From NCBI GenBank assembly GCA_963989385.1, contig OZ022505.1, positions 58,407,737 through 58,471,736 of the forward strand: a stretch of DNA of 64,000 nucleotides, read 5' to 3'. A program made the translations under genes and the position numbers. Positions 1 to 11,875 of this stretch are shown one piece after another (position 1 is the first letter of the stretch; each line of letters opens with the position of its first letter). Under the pieces are notes generated by a model. That model ran no database searches and had not been told where the DNA came from. It was given only the letters and a program-made list of their open reading frames with translations. Origin of the DNA: Ctena decussata. Lineage: Eukaryota; Mollusca; Bivalvia; Lucinida; Lucinidae.

Positions 1-1110
1 AAATGACCGCAAACCGTACCTCGTACTCTTCACCTGTGGCTGAGTGGCTTGCTTATCACTCCTGAAATTATAAGATGAATTTTTTATAGTTATCAGGACC
101 TTAATGTCAGAAGGAGAAATATCAGTAACAATCTTGTAAACTTCACATGCCACCTGTCTCATCCTTCTTACATGTAAGGGAACAGTGTTAGTTGTTGTCA
201 GCAGCTCTTCTAAAGATGACGTGAAATCGTTATTGATGAAGCGCAATGCCCTCTCCTGAACTTTTTCTATTTTGTTCATGCTGGCAGTGCTACAAAAATG
301 CCAAGCCATGGGGCAATAATTAAAATTTGATACGATAAAAGAATTGTAAATGGTTATTTTCCCTTATTAAGTTAAAAATCTTCCCAGTTGCTTTAAGACA
401 GCTTATTGTTTTGATGCCTTTTTACACATTTCAGACACATGGTCATCGAAACTTAACATAAAATCAATATTTATACCTAAAAGAGTTACATTATCCTCAC
501 ACTTAATATCTGCATTGTCAATATTGAATGATGAATTGTTGTCGTGAGCTCTCTTTTTCCTACGCAGATAGCTTGAAATTTGTCTGGATTTGCTTTCATA
601 AAATTAAAAAAAAAAACAATCAATAAGAATAAAACTATCTTCTTCTAAAACTGTTTTAAGAACATCTAGATTTTTATGAATAAAGGATAAAGTGTTATCG
701 TCAGCATAATTGTAAATGACGGCTTGTTTAACAAAATAAAAAATATCATTTATAAAAACATTGAAAAGCAGTGGTCCCATGATTGAACCCTGGGGCACAC
801 CCTTTATAATCTGCATCCATGAGCTGGTATGAGAACCCAGCCTAACCTGTTGCATCCTTCCATTCATAAATAACTCTTCAGTAATTGTACTGCCTCTAGT
901 GACAGTCCATAAGCTCTCAACTTTTCAATCAAGAGGTTATGGGGAAGACAGTCAAAGGCCTTAGACAAGTCCATGAGTATAGCGGCAGCACACTCAGTCA
1001 TGGTTGTCCAAGGCCTTTCTCCAGTCCTCAAGTAAATAATTCCTGATCATTGAAAACATCTTTATACTTAACCTGCCCCGTAACTGATAGCCCCGTGAGG
1101 GAAATTATAG
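1..1110 (-). pseudogene. decayed LINE reverse transcriptase (jockey/CR1-like), partial
   Basis: Read on the minus strand, the segment gives a non-LTR reverse transcriptase in the correct motif order but in several frames. Near 985-890 is motif A (MDLSKAFDCLPHNLL). At 867-604 is a clean stretch with motif B (GVPQGSIMGPLLFN) and catalytic motif C (YADD). Near 600-545 is NPDKFQAI followed by a Val-Gly-Lys-Arg thumb-like segment, and toward position 1 there is a C-terminal part with an LHVRRMRQVA-like segment. Frameshifts between blocks and an A-rich slip near 605 mean it cannot encode a protein. The endonuclease would lie upstream of about 1110 and is absent; the 3' end runs off the window. It is a retrotransposon remnant, not a host gene. 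The exact clade is uncertain. Confidence 0.85.
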
Positions 1111-1142
1111 GCTCCTGTTTAGCTACAACTGTCATGAATGTT

Positions 1143-1265
1143 CGATTTGCTGAGTTCGGTCCTGTACGGTACCTCAACAATTACGGGCTTTGTTGTGGAG
1201 TTTTATTGACCACATAATTACAGTTACAGTTATATTATACCTGGTCAACAAGAGTTAAAGTTTAC
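1143..1265. repeat. dispersed repeat block A, copy 1
   Basis: This stretch resembles 45427-45550: both have 'gttcggtcc.gtacggt', then 'acataattacagttacagttatat/agta', then 'ggtcaacaagagtt'. The two copies are tens of kilobases apart, so it is a dispersed or segmentally duplicated sequence. No coding potential was seen. Confidence 0.5.
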
Positions 1266-1315
1266 CAATAAATTGAGAACACAGTAATCTTTTAATATGG
1301 TAAGTGTGTCCGTTT

Positions 1316-1700
1316 TTTATGCCCCCAACTTTGAAGAAGTAGAGGGGGCATCTTGCTTCTGGGTAGTGCGTCCGTCTGTGCGTCCGTGCGTTCGTCACGC
1401 ATACCATAACTTAGGAACCGTGCATGCTAGAGTTTCGAAATTTCACATATGGATTTGTCATTAATAATTAGCGGACACGTATTTTCTCTTGTCCGAGTTG
1501 TCTCCCTTTTTTGAGTTATGCCCTTGGCAAAAATTCATAATGAAATCTTGTCAGCAAGATATCTCACAAAGCAGTTGAGCTTGGGGCTTGAAACTGTGCT
1601 AACTTGGAGAATGATGAGTAGATGGGTTGGGGCTAAAAAGGGTAACTGAACCGAACCACCGGATTACACCGGACGGAGCATACGGAAATTTCTGATTGTC
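1316..1700 (+). repeat. pearl-like repeat, short copy (TATGCCCCCAA type)
   Basis: It opens with TATGCCCCCAACTTTGAAGA, whose start can fold on the following 'gtagagggggcat', and continues with a GTCCGTSYGT microsatellite near 1368-1395. A unique-looking arm and one partial core unit (GTCAGCAAGATATCTCA) follow. The same order, with many more core units, recurs at 9384-10732. A microsatellite plus a tandem core is typical of the bivalve 'pearl' elements, which have been linked to Helitrons; that link is inferred here. No protein is encoded. Confidence 0.6.
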
Positions 1701-1831
1701 ACGGTACTGGCTTTTACCGCCATCACCAAACCGAATCAGCGAATGCGATATGTGATATCTACTGTCTATTTATTAATATTTCTTTCATTAAAGGATTTAC
1801 CTCAGTTTCTATTTTTTTACCTATTTAGAGC

Positions 1832-2265
1832 TATGTTTTTATACCACATATGGCTGCTCCGAGCATGCATTAACTGCCCAATAATGGTCACTCCGAGCAT
1901 GCTTGCTATTGACGAAAATTGCATTTTTGAGCAAGAGTTCCTGTATATAGTTAACACCTTATAGTCTAGCAGTCTATAATATGTGACACTAACTTTGAAT
2001 ATACTTATATTGCATTTGGGGAAGCCAAACACTGATGCACAGTCCTAGTTCTATATACTTAGAGCAGTGGTTGCTCCACGCACCGTTTTTGTATTCTTTT
2101 ATTGCGAGCACGCGCGTACTTTATCAATTACCTTTTCAATTTACGTGGTTCCCGAGCTTGATTTAGAAAAAAAATATGCTCGGAGCACCCCGGAGCATAC
2201 TCTGGGTAACCAGAACTGGAATGTTAACGCATGCTCGGAGCAGACAAATGTGGTAAAAAAACATA
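1832..2265. mobile_element. MITE with about 40-bp terminal inverted repeats
   Basis: The left end (ATGTTTTTATACCACATATG, then CTGCTCCGAGCATGC) is matched as reverse complement at the right end (GCATGCTCGGAGCAG, then ACAAATGTGGTAAAAAAACA), about 40 bp with a few mismatches. The interior has no convincing coding frame and repeats the CTCCGAGCATGC motif. A small non-autonomous DNA transposon is the simplest reading. Target duplications were not resolved. Confidence 0.6.
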
Positions 2266-2628
2266 CCTGCTATTTAAGAATAATTCAGTATATCTGGATA
2301 GTTAAATAACAAAACACAATATTTGAAAACGTTAAAAAATGGCCAGCAGGGGTAGCCCAAACGTAAATGTTGGACTGTTTTTCTAGTCAAAACACTTTTT
2401 ACTAGTTCTTTTTGACTTAGCTATCATTTATGCATTTAATTTATGAATTAAATTCTTATTATTAATATCATCATTTTAATTATACATGTACATCACTTCG
2501 GATTGACTGAATGCATTGCAATGCTGATGTAAGTATGATCTGTGATAAAGGCTACAGTCCAGTCAAGTCAAGAGACTTGTAACGATCTGAAGCACTGATG
2601 AATTCCATGATGAATATATTCGTTTTCT

Positions 2629-2689
2629 TGTGTGTGTGTGGGGGGGGGGGGGGGGAGGGGGGGGAGGAGTAGAGGGAGGGGAGGTAAGA
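2629..2689. repeat. GT then poly-G / GA-rich microsatellite
   Basis: A (TG)n run passes into a G tract of about 16 and then GGGGAGG-type repeats. Simple sequence, prone to assembly length error. Confidence 0.9.
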
Positions 2690-3727
2690 AAGCGGATGAT
2701 TTTTACAAGTGATATTTGTGAGAGAAAAGTTCTTTTGGCTCTCAGCGTCAGAAAAGGTTGTTGTATATATACGTGGTAGGTTTGTGAAAATTCATTATAT
2801 ATTATCGGCTAAAAGCAGACAGCGTTATGTGAGATGGTTTAGCATGTTAAATGGAGGCTGCACACACTTATCGGGGCAAGGTTGCAGTGGATGGATACTC
2901 AAACTGTTCTGTTATTACACAATTTATAAGGACTGCAGATAATTAAGGTGGGGTTTTGATGAAAAAATCAGAGATATTTTTTTCCTTATTTCTGAATGAA
3001 AACCTATGTGATCTCTAATTAGATCATCTCAGCGAGACAGCTTTTACTAATGAGGGGTCACAACATAATGTTTTTATGGAGAAATATGGAAACTTATCAC
3101 ATAACATTGTAATTTACTGCTATTCCTGATATATAAACGTACCTTTACCACGGCGATGGCGTTAGCAAAATGTTAAAGTTTTACGTTAAAAAATTTAAGA
3201 CCGCAGTTTCTAAACCCTTTGATCGATTTGAATTATATTTGGTATGATGATAGATATTGGTCCAAAATTTTATGCACAACTGAAACTGAAAAAGAGCTTA
3301 TCATTTCATTCTGATAAACGGCTCTCAGGAAATTTGCTAAGAAAGAATGCCTACAGGAGACTTAGGCGGCCTGGCGTCGCGTGCGCTAACAATGTTACCT
3401 TGGCACGTTTAGTGATGTCATTAACGTCATAATGACGTGCAAACATGCGTGACGTAATCTATGTCAGGCCGGATAAGGTTTAGTCAATTAACAATTAAAT
3501 GAGACTGTTTCACAAAAATCCTATTTTTGAAAACAGTGAAATCGAAAGTGATAATTTCACTGTTTGAAACAGTGAGATTATCAGTTTAGATTTCATCCAG
3601 GAATCTCTATAATTCATTAAAAAGTATAAAAGGAGCGCCTTTTCCTATTATATTACAAGGGGGACAACTTTTCTGACATTCTCGTTAACCTCCCTTGCAG
3701 ACGTAGCCTTTCTAAACTGGGTCCACT
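2690..3727. other. no gene seen; short dispersed-repeat pieces
   Basis: No coding segment could be supported. Phrases such as 'aatctctataattcatt', 'gtataaaag' and 'atgaggggt' (about 3050 and 3600-3640) recur inside the TIR element at 21315-21845, so part of this stretch is probably an old relative of that element. Confidence 0.4.
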
Positions 3728-5547
3728 CTTGAAAGAAGGAATTTGTTCCTACTCTCTTGTTGAGGCACTCCAGCAAGTGGTTTTTAGTGGAACTTTTTTC
3801 TTTAAAGATGCTTAAATATCAAATTTTTAGGTTTAACATACCCAAAACCATTTCTCGTAGCTAAATACTGACTTGCAGTATATTGCATGACCTCTTTTGT
3901 CTATTTTTATCATTTTTTGTTTGGAGGTGGGTTTCAAGCTTGGTGTCAGAGCGTCAATACTGTCCTCTGACACCAAGCTGTTTGCCGATGATAGCCTCCT
4001 CTTCAAGGTGATTGAGAATGACAATGACAGGGAGTTGCTTCAGAGAGACCTTTCAGCATTGGAACTTTGGGAAGAAACTTGGCAGATGAGATTCAACCCA
4101 ACAAAATGTGTCGTGCTGAGAATCTCCAACAAAAAGAATCCAACTCGCAAGACAAATTACCAACTTCATGGCCACACCCTTGAAGTGGTAGATGCTAGTA
4201 AGTACCTTGGAGTAACTCTTACAGAGGATTTATCACGGGACAAGCACATTCAGAACACAGTAAGCAAGGGGAACAGAACAGTCGGCTTTCTACGTAGAAA
4301 CCTCAGGGACTGCACACCACCTGTAAAAGCCTCATCCTACAAGACAATCGTGCGCCCTATATTGGAGTACGCATCACCTGTCTGGGACCCTTACCAGCAA
4401 ACCGACATCAAAGCCTTGGAGCAAGTCCAACGACGTGCGGCTAGATATGTCTTCAATGACTACTCGACAAGAACCCCAGGATGTGTCACAAAGATGCTAG
4501 ATGACCTCGAATGGGAGCCACTTGAAGTAAGAAGAAGACACGACAGACTCAGCATGCTCTATAGAATGCAGCACAATTTGGTAGACATACCTGCCAACAG
4601 ATACCTGAGCTCTAGTGACAGCCGAACCAGAGGGACAATCAAGTTCTTCCAAGAAAGAATCAGCGACACAACCTACTGCAACTCCTTCTTCCCAAGGACT
4701 GCAAGAGAATGGAACAAATTGCCATCCAGAGTGGTGTCTGCAGCCTCCCTGGAAGAATTCAGGTCATCCCTCCGGGTGTGACCTGCTCCATCACTGGCAT
4801 TAGAGAAGTCACTGTACATAGTTTTAACCAGCTTTTATTAGTTTTATCAACCTGTACATAGTCTATTTGGGGCGTGCTGAAGCCATCACACTACCTTGCC
4901 CCGCAGAGCTAATTACGGTCTAGGAAGATCCCAGCTCTTTACCAGGAAGAAGAAGAAGAAGTGGGTTTTCCAATAGTAAAAATATTCCTTCTGGTTTCCA
5001 GCCTTTGATGAGGTTCATTTTAATTTTTATGAAGCTGGGAACCACCCATTATGACATCACAACAGAAATGATGTCATCACTAATCACCTGATCTGTTTTG
5101 GAATATGATCATTTCAGCAAAGGGTTGCTTGGAATGTCAGCTACACTTATGCATCTTTTTGTTTTCCAAAAAGATATTACTTAAGAAAATAACTGCTATA
5201 AGATATAAGAATAAATTTTTCTGAACTGATTTCATGTTAATTTTATATGAAATGTTAATTTTCAAGAATGTGCTTGAAACATGCCACCCCTACAGCAATA
5301 TGGGTTATCTTGAGGCCGCCATTTTGAAACTGAAAAAAATACATTGCAAGAGATTACTTTTCAAGCTTGAGAGCATGCCAATGAATTTCAAAAACTCTAC
5401 TGGACAAATCTGACTACGAGAAATGGTAGTAAATTGAGCCATGTAAGTGGAATTTGCTGTTTCTTTATCCTTTAAGCATAAACTTCAAAAAACCACTTGC
5501 TGGAGTGCCTCAACAAGAGAGTAGATAAGCAAATTCTTTACCTCAAG
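3728..5547. mobile_element. inverted-repeat DNA element interrupted by a LINE
   Basis: The arms at 3749-3785 and 5488-5524 are perfect reverse complements over 37 bp. Weaker pairing continues outward to 3728 and 5547 and inward to about 3863 and 5410 (for example CCATTTCTCGTAG against CTACGAGAAATGG). Removing the LINE and its fold-back (about 3935-4960) leaves an element of roughly 0.8 kb with long terminal inverted repeats and no coding content, that is, a MITE or fold-back element. Outer ends are approximate and no target duplication was identified. Confidence 0.65.
3935..4968 (+). pseudogene. 5'-truncated LINE, C-terminal reverse transcriptase fragment
   Basis: The LINE-derived part of the frame begins near 3965 and runs to the stop at 4781. 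It starts at the catalytic strand (TKLFADDS), then gives NPTKCVVLRI, KYLGVTL, VRPILEYASPVWDPY, EQVQRRAARYV and SFFPRTAREWNKLP, a typical jockey/CR1-like C-terminus. Everything N-terminal to FADD is missing. The 3' end is a (GAA)n run at about 4946-4960. GTGGGTTT occurs at 3927-3934 and directly after the tail at 4961-4968, so it is read as an 8-bp target duplication. Between the left duplication and the LINE lies an inverted 15-bp copy of the LINE start. Dead on arrival as a retrotransposon. Confidence 0.88.
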
Positions 5548-5930
5548 GGCCGATCATCAATGAGAAGGGACTTAAATCTGGAAGTAGCAGAGCTGCTCCG
5601 ATGAAGAATCAGATCGTAAAATCGAAACATTATCGAACAGTCCGCAGCATCAAAGCCAAGGCAAACCAAGAACATTAAAAATCGAAGAACAGACTGTTCC
5701 ACTTTCTCGCACGAGATGTTCGTCTCTATGCTTAGTGTGACATACCATATGCAGTGAGGATTAGATACATTTCTCCAGAGGACTAGACACCGCTGCGGAC
5801 CGAGAATTCGGTCATCAGCATACAAATAATTGTAAGGGATACTGTTGTTAATGGTCGTCGACCGAGCCGATACGGCTGTCGACTGTCTCGGCCAATAGCC
5901 ACTTTTACATGTGTGGTAACTGATTGGCTT
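5548..5930. other. no gene seen
   Basis: Unclassified sequence. The minus-strand frame that crosses it continues into the SINE to its right and has no recognisable domain. Confidence 0.4.
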
Positions 5931-6122
5931 AGGAGCCCCGGTAGCTGACAGTGGAGTAAGCGATGGTCTGCTAATCCAGCGGTCCTGGGTTCGATTCCCG
6001 CTGGAGGCGGAAATCTTTTCAATCGTAAACGAGGTTCCACTGCACAAAGTCTTTCATTATCTCATGACATCGTCCTGATATGATTGAAATACTGTAAAAA
6101 AGACGTAAATCGCAAGTCATTT
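5931..6122 (+). mobile_element. tRNA-derived SINE
   Basis: A pol III A-box-like segment (GGTAGCTGACAGTGG) is followed by a perfect B box (GGTTCGATTCC, about 5989-5999). A body with CGTCCTGATATGATTGAAAT and an end with GACGTAAATCGCAAGTCAT follow. The same body and end recur at 20750-20945 and more loosely at 15498-15690. The pattern fits molluscan tRNA-derived SINEs; the subfamily is not assigned. The tRNA-like head has no consistent cloverleaf and is not a tRNA gene. Confidence 0.8.
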
Positions 6123-7487
6123 ATCCATCCAAACTCAGTCGAAAGCACAGACGAGATATTGGTGTTACTACTACCGTGTTCTCTGGCTTTATTCGTAGTG
6201 CATTCGGCAGACAATTAATAGACTGACTACCCAGCAGGTACACACGTCGAATCAACACTAAATCAGTGTTGATTTTGCGTGCCCAGTCAGTAGTGAAATA
6301 ATCCTGATGGAAGCGTAATAGCAATACAGTTGTTCACCATGCAAACAATTGCTGAACTTAATTTTAACAATTGCTCTTCCATAAACATAAGCGCCTTAGA
6401 AAAAAATAATATACACTAGGTCAAAAAAATTCCTATACATGAAATTTCTTTTGTTGCTATGGCAATTGCAGAAATTAAGAACATATATAGTTTACTAATT
6501 TCAAAAGAGTATCCATTTGCTTATTGAACAAACTTATTTGTTTTGGTTTCCTAAGACTACACATGCTACAAGGGTCGTTTGAATATGCAAGGGGTAATTT
6601 TTCATTTTCACAGAGTAACATCATTAAAACTGCCCAAGTTCACAGTTTTTAAAATTGGTGTGTGAATAATGATTTACAAGATTCTGCGCTCCATACACAA
6701 GAGCAAGGCCTTAGGTAAGGCTACTTGCCAAAGAAATCAAATTTGACCGCTTCTGATACGAGAATTTGAACCACAAGTCAGGGTACTGTGATTTCTTTAA
6801 AGACTGTTTAAATGCCACTTTCAGTGGGATTTCCATAGGAAATCGAAATCGTAATGGCTAGCGGGCGTGTGACAATTCTTCCAATTTTGTCATTATGCCA
6901 TGAAAACAATGACATAACAAAAATGTTTATGAAGAAACTTCCAAAAAAGACCGACAGGTACAGTAATAATGACGCCTTGAAAAATTAAAAGGGAGATAAT
7001 CTGAGAATTTGAAGAATTTAAACCTCGCCTGTAAAGCCTGAGTACAAGACATAAAACGTTTTAAGTGTTTTTCGAACTTTCTGCATTATGGACTTTTCTG
7101 CGCAATACAAAATTTATTCCTGCGCATGCGCAGAAATGAGATGCATTCAAATTGACTCCTATCGAATAATGCCAGATAACTCTAATGTTGAAAAGTATGG
7201 GTTGACAATTTTCTGAGCATTTTGTTCTTTGGCGTCTCCCCAAACATACATGAGCCTCAGTTAATTCCAATATGCACTTGGTTCCTTGAAAATATGGCCG
7301 ATAGTTGGTATCGTTACTTTTTTGACCGAGTATATTCATAGCCTGCTCTCCGAGGGGAACATACATCAAAGTTAATTTTATTGCGGTACTTAAAGTTAAG
7401 CCTAAAATAGTGCTCAGTCTTTTCACAGAAGCACAAGCCAAAATAAATGCATATAGAGGTATTGCAAACAATATTCACAGATGTATG
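6123..7487. other. no gene seen
   Basis: About 1.3 kb of AT-rich sequence without a supported coding segment. A 136-codon minus-strand frame at 7061-7471 has no recognisable domain. Confidence 0.4.
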
Positions 7488-7731
7488 TGAGCCGCGACAC
7501 GAGAAAACCAACAATGTGGTTGTGCGCCCAGCGGAGACTCAGATCAGCCTGGGCATCCGCCCAGTCTGATCAGAGTCTTGGCTGTCCGCACGGAGATACA
7601 TGTAGCTTAGACTCTTAGCTACCCTTTAAGCGCTTAGCAAAGAGTCTGACCAGACAGGGCGGATGCCCAGGCTGATCTGTGTCTGCGTAGGACGCACAAC
7701 CACATTGTTGGTTTTCTCGTGTCGCGGCTCA
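7488..7731. mobile_element. palindromic MITE family 1, copy a
   Basis: A fold-back of about 244 bp. The ends TGAGCCGCGACACGAGAAAA and TTTTCTCGTGTCGCGGCTCA are exact reverse complements, and inner segments also pair ('cagatcagcctgggcat' against 'atgcccaggctgatct'; 'gtctgatcagagtct' against 'agagtctgaccagac'). No coding capacity. Nine copies occur in this window. The autonomous partner is unknown. Confidence 0.88.
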
Positions 7732-8579
7732 TGTAATTGCGACACTCATATATCCTTAGGCACTGGGTTTTATATTATTGCCATCTTTATCAACCAATGA
7801 CGTCATCCACCTTTGGGGACATCCCAATCAAACATGGCGGTCTTCGTAAACATTCTCACAGCTACGAATGAACAATCGCCTGTATATATGAAGTAAGACA
7901 CTTTGGGAAGGTCAGAATAAGGAAAAGGCTGTTATTTATAAAAAAGAAAACATAATATATTGATTAATGTACAGTTTACAATGTGCCAAAATGATTTTAT
8001 CAGCATCTGAAATACCTACACTGAGGAAGACTTACAGGTGCTGGACCTAAATTAGAAACTTTGTTTCCGAAATAATTTCGGTCCGGAGCTGGACTACCAT
8101 CAGACATTGCTTATCCCATAATTTGGCATCTTTTGAGCACGGACTATCCAACATTAGGTTCTAAAGCTGTACTAGTGGGGCGCCAACACGCTTAAGCTAC
8201 CATCATAGCCGCATTGGTCTGAGATGCAGCTCCGAAAATGTGGCTTGGTCAAAACTTCCCCATTTTACTCTGTCTTTTAACTTTCCAGGTTCTTCTCACT
8301 TTTCTATTCTTAAATTTAAACTTCAGACCTAGCACCACCTTTCCACTGCATAATACTTATTATAATAAATCTGACTATATCAATGTATCATGTAGATGTA
8401 GATGAAATAATAGTATTATCAAGCACTCGCCCGAGCACGGGTCCACATTGTCGAATGTCCATCACTTTACTGGCAGACATTAATTTTGGTGTATCAGGTG
8501 GAATATGACCCCGGTCATGTTGGTAATTGGCTTCATTCTATTTCAGTAAGTCTCGGATATGGAGATAGTCAATCAATAT
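7732..8579. other. no gene seen
   Basis: About 850 bp between two family 1 MITEs with no supported coding segment or recognised repeat. Confidence 0.4.
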
Positions 8580-8817
8580 TGAGCCGCTACACGACAGAAT
8601 CCAAAAAGTGGTTGTACGCCCAGCGCTGACTAAGATCAGCCTGGACGTCCGCCCAGTTTGACCTGACTTTTCGGTAAGCGCTCAAAGGGTAGCTAAAGGT
8701 CTAAGCTTCCTCCACGTTGACAGCGAAAACTCTAATCAGACTGGGTGGATGCCCAGGCTGATCTGAGTCTGCGCTGGGCACACAACCACATTGTTGGTTT
8801 TATAGTGTCGCGGGTCA
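8580..8817. mobile_element. palindromic MITE family 1, copy b
   Basis: Same arms as copy a with more divergence (TGAGCCGCTACACGACAG at the left, TATAGTGTCGCGGGTCA at the right) and the same 'cagatcagcctgg' inner arm motif. Confidence 0.85.
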
Positions 8818-8945
8818 ATTAAAGCAAATAAATTCTGCGGGTTCCGTATTGGTATTGGCCTGTATTTGGCAGATGTTTGTAACTTGGCTTTCGAAGATGT
8901 TCTGGGAGAAAGGGCTTATACGATCTTTCACAATGAAATAAAAAT

Positions 8946-9172
8946 CAGGGGCCGTATTCATAAAACGACTTAAGTGGTTGCTATGCTGTTGCTAAGGCCA
9001 AATTCCTATGAAGGAGATTCCCTACAACTATGAAATTTGCTCTCGAGGAACAGTCTTACAAAGACTATTCCTCCGGACCAAATTTCATAGTTGTAGGGAA
9101 TCTCCTTTACAGATATTTAGCCTTAGCAACCGCATAGCAACCACTTAAGTGGCTTTATGAATACGGCCCCTG
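8946..9172. mobile_element. palindromic MITE family 2, copy 1
   Basis: A fold-back of about 227 bp whose arms, CAGGGGCCGTATTCATAAA and its complement, pair almost throughout. 'agcaaccacttaag' and 'ggagattccctacaactatg' occur in both orientations. Further copies are at 12118-12328 and 41797-42023. No coding capacity. Confidence 0.88.
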
Positions 9173-9383
9173 TTATCTTGGAAGTGATACTGAAACAAAA
9201 CCAGGTAAAAGAGCAGGAGCTGCAAGTCATCGGAAGAGATCATTGGATATGGAGACTGAAAAAACAGTTTCATTTTTCTTGCTGAAATGTCGGAGAAGCT
9301 TGTGAATCGACAATTCATATTCATATTATATAACTTGGAAACTTCCGAACTCAATTTGAATTTGTTTCTAAGTCCGAGGTTTT

Positions 9384-10732
9384 ATTATGCCCCAACTTCG
9401 AAGAAATTGAGGGGGTCATATTGCTTCTTGGTTGTCCGTCCGCGCATCTGTTCGTGCGTCCGTCCGTTAGTCTCGCATACCATATCTTTGAAACTATGCA
9501 TGCCAGAATTTTGAAATTTCATATATGGATTCATCATCAAAAATTTGCTGACCCGTAGTTTTTCTTGTTCGAGTTGTCTCCCTTTTTGAAGTAATGCCCC
9601 TTGAGAAAAATTTAGTATGAAACATTGTCAGCAAATTATCTCAAAAAGTATTTTAGCTATGGACTTGAAACTTTACCAGCTTATTGGAGATGATAAGTAA
9701 ATGAAGTGATCAACAACAAAATCCGTCAATTTCTATGTGAGTTATGGCTCTTTGAACGCTTTGGCTTTTCAACTTTGTCAGCAAGATATCTTGAAAAGTA
9801 TTTGAGCTAGGGACCTGAAACTTGGTGAGCTGATTGGAGATGATAAATAGATGAACTGGTTGACTTTTGAATAAATTACATAATTTTTTTCGGAGTTATG
9901 GTCCTTTGAAATTTTCTGCATTTCAACATTGTCAGCAAGATATCTGGAAAAGTATTTCAGCTAGGGACCTGTTACTTGGTGAGCTGTTTGGAGACAGTGA
10001 GTAGATGAACTGATTAACTTTTGAAGAAATTCAATAATCGTTTTTCGGAGGTTTTGACCCTTTGAAAATTTCAGCATTTTAACTATGACAGGAGGATACC
10101 TCAAAAAGTATTTGAGCTAGGGACCTGAAACTTGGTGAGCTGATTGGAGATGATGAGTAGATGAAGTGATTATCTTTTGAAGAAATTCCATACGTTTGTT
10201 TCGGAGTTATGATTCATTGAAAATTTCCGCATTTTAACTTTGTCAGCAAGATATCTCAAAACGTATTTGAGCTTGAACGTTTTCCAGCTTATTAGGAATG
10301 ATATGTAGATGAAATGATCAACTTTTGAATGAAATCTGTCAATAACTTTCGAAGTTATGGCCCTTTGAAAATTTTGGCATTTTAACTTGTCAGCAAGATA
10401 TCTCAAATTATTTGAGCTAGGGACTTGAAACTTGGTATGCTGATTGGAGGTGATGAGTAGATTAATTGATTAACTTACGGTCGAATTGGACGAATTTCAT
10501 CATTTTTTTTCGGAGTTATGATCCTTTAAAAATTTTGACATCATAAACTTGGCAGCAAGATATCTCGAAAAGTATTTGAGCTAGGGTCTTGAAACTTGGT
10601 CAGCTGATTGGAGATGATACGAGATTGACTGTTTGACTTTTGAACGATTTCCATCATATTTTTCTAGTACTAAACGTGCCATTTTAGGATCAGGCATATA
10701 ATTGGGGGCATAGTGTTTTATAAACACCTTTT
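9384..10732 (+). repeat. pearl-like element with tandem core of about 150-175 bp
   Basis: It starts with TATGCCCCAACTTCGAAGAA, then a GTCCGTCCGYGC-type microsatellite (about 9427-9470), a 5' arm shared with 1316-1700, and then roughly seven diverged tandem units. Each unit holds GTCAGCAAGATATCTxxAAAA, GAGCTAGGGACYTGAAACTT and GAGCTGATTGGAGATGAT. It closes with TAATTGGGGGCATA and a small hairpin (GTGTTT/AAACAC). The organisation matches bivalve pearl-type (Helitron-associated) elements. No encoded protein was found. Confidence 0.7.
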
Positions 10733-11875
10733 CTATTTTTTTTTTTATCTTTTTGGCTCTGTTAAATTTTGCAGATCTAAATCAGTTTCTCGTTGGTGAA
10801 GGGCACCTCTCGCTGTCTGTTTCTCTGAATATTTATACATTTCTTCTGTATTGCGAAAATTTGGAAAACTCGGATTGTACTTGGATTTGTCCAATTCATT
10901 AGGTAAAATTTATTCGGATGTATCCTTTTTATTCAGCAAACTTGGTTAAACGTTGAAGATCAAGAATCTGTTAGTTCAGATAACTTTTTGGTAAAGGACA
11001 CATGTTCTCTCTCTCCTCTCCCTCTCTCCTTCCCTCTGTCTCTCTTTCTGTCTCTCATACAACCTGTTGTGATCTAACCACAGCAGTAGCTGAGAATACT
11101 GTTTAACACGGTCAGTGATACTACCTATATTTTCCCCATTAGCACTTCATATGACAATACTACGCACCACTTCAATTTTACCGACGGGTTGGATGATTTT
11201 TAACCCAAAAACCACGCCCTTCTCCCAAATTACTGATAATGTCGAAACTTTTATGTGGAAAAATATCCAAATAGTGGACTTCTTTAAACTATTAAAGTCT
11301 TTTCTTTCTTATAGTAGATGATGTTAATAGCCAACTTTACGAGTTGATGAAGATATACGTGTAGCAATGGTCAAGGTCATTCATTGAGCAAGTTCGCTCA
11401 AACTTTATTGATTTCAAAATTCTTTTCCTTTGGTATCACTGAGCAGACTGAGACCAAATTTCACATCAAGCATCCTCGAATCAAGAAATCACAGTTGCCT
11501 TGAACTGTTGAGAGTAGAAAAACTTAAATCATAAAGTCAATTTACATTATTTGTTTTCCGTTCATTCTTTATGCCAATATGAAATCTTTATCAGTTTACC
11601 TGAGCCTTTACTCTCATGGCTGCGCTTGAGTATTTATGGTTTGGAATGACTGTTGATATCTCGAAAACAAGGTCTAATTTGCTCCCTTATGCATTTTATA
11701 AGGAAAACAAAAACGGTAGTAGACAGATTAGGTCTCGTTCTCATGTGTGAGCGATACAGTACTACTGATCCTTGTTATGATTCTGATTTTTTTTGCCATT
11801 TCTGTGCTGAGACATATACTTACTAACTTTAAGGCAGTTCTGCTAATGGGCCACAGCTTATATTGTAGAGAATTA
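10733..11875. other. no gene seen; CT-rich tract
   Basis: No coding segment could be supported. A (CT)n/CTCTC tract lies at about 11003-11055. By position this is probably intron or upstream sequence of zinc-finger locus 1. Confidence 0.4.

Noticed and set aside
5538..6047. 169-codon minus-strand frame
   Set aside because: Its first part is the reverse of a SINE, including the B box; the remainder has no domain.
7061..7471. 136-codon minus-strand frame
   Set aside because: No recognisable domain; composition like the AT-rich surroundings; partly adjacent to a MITE.
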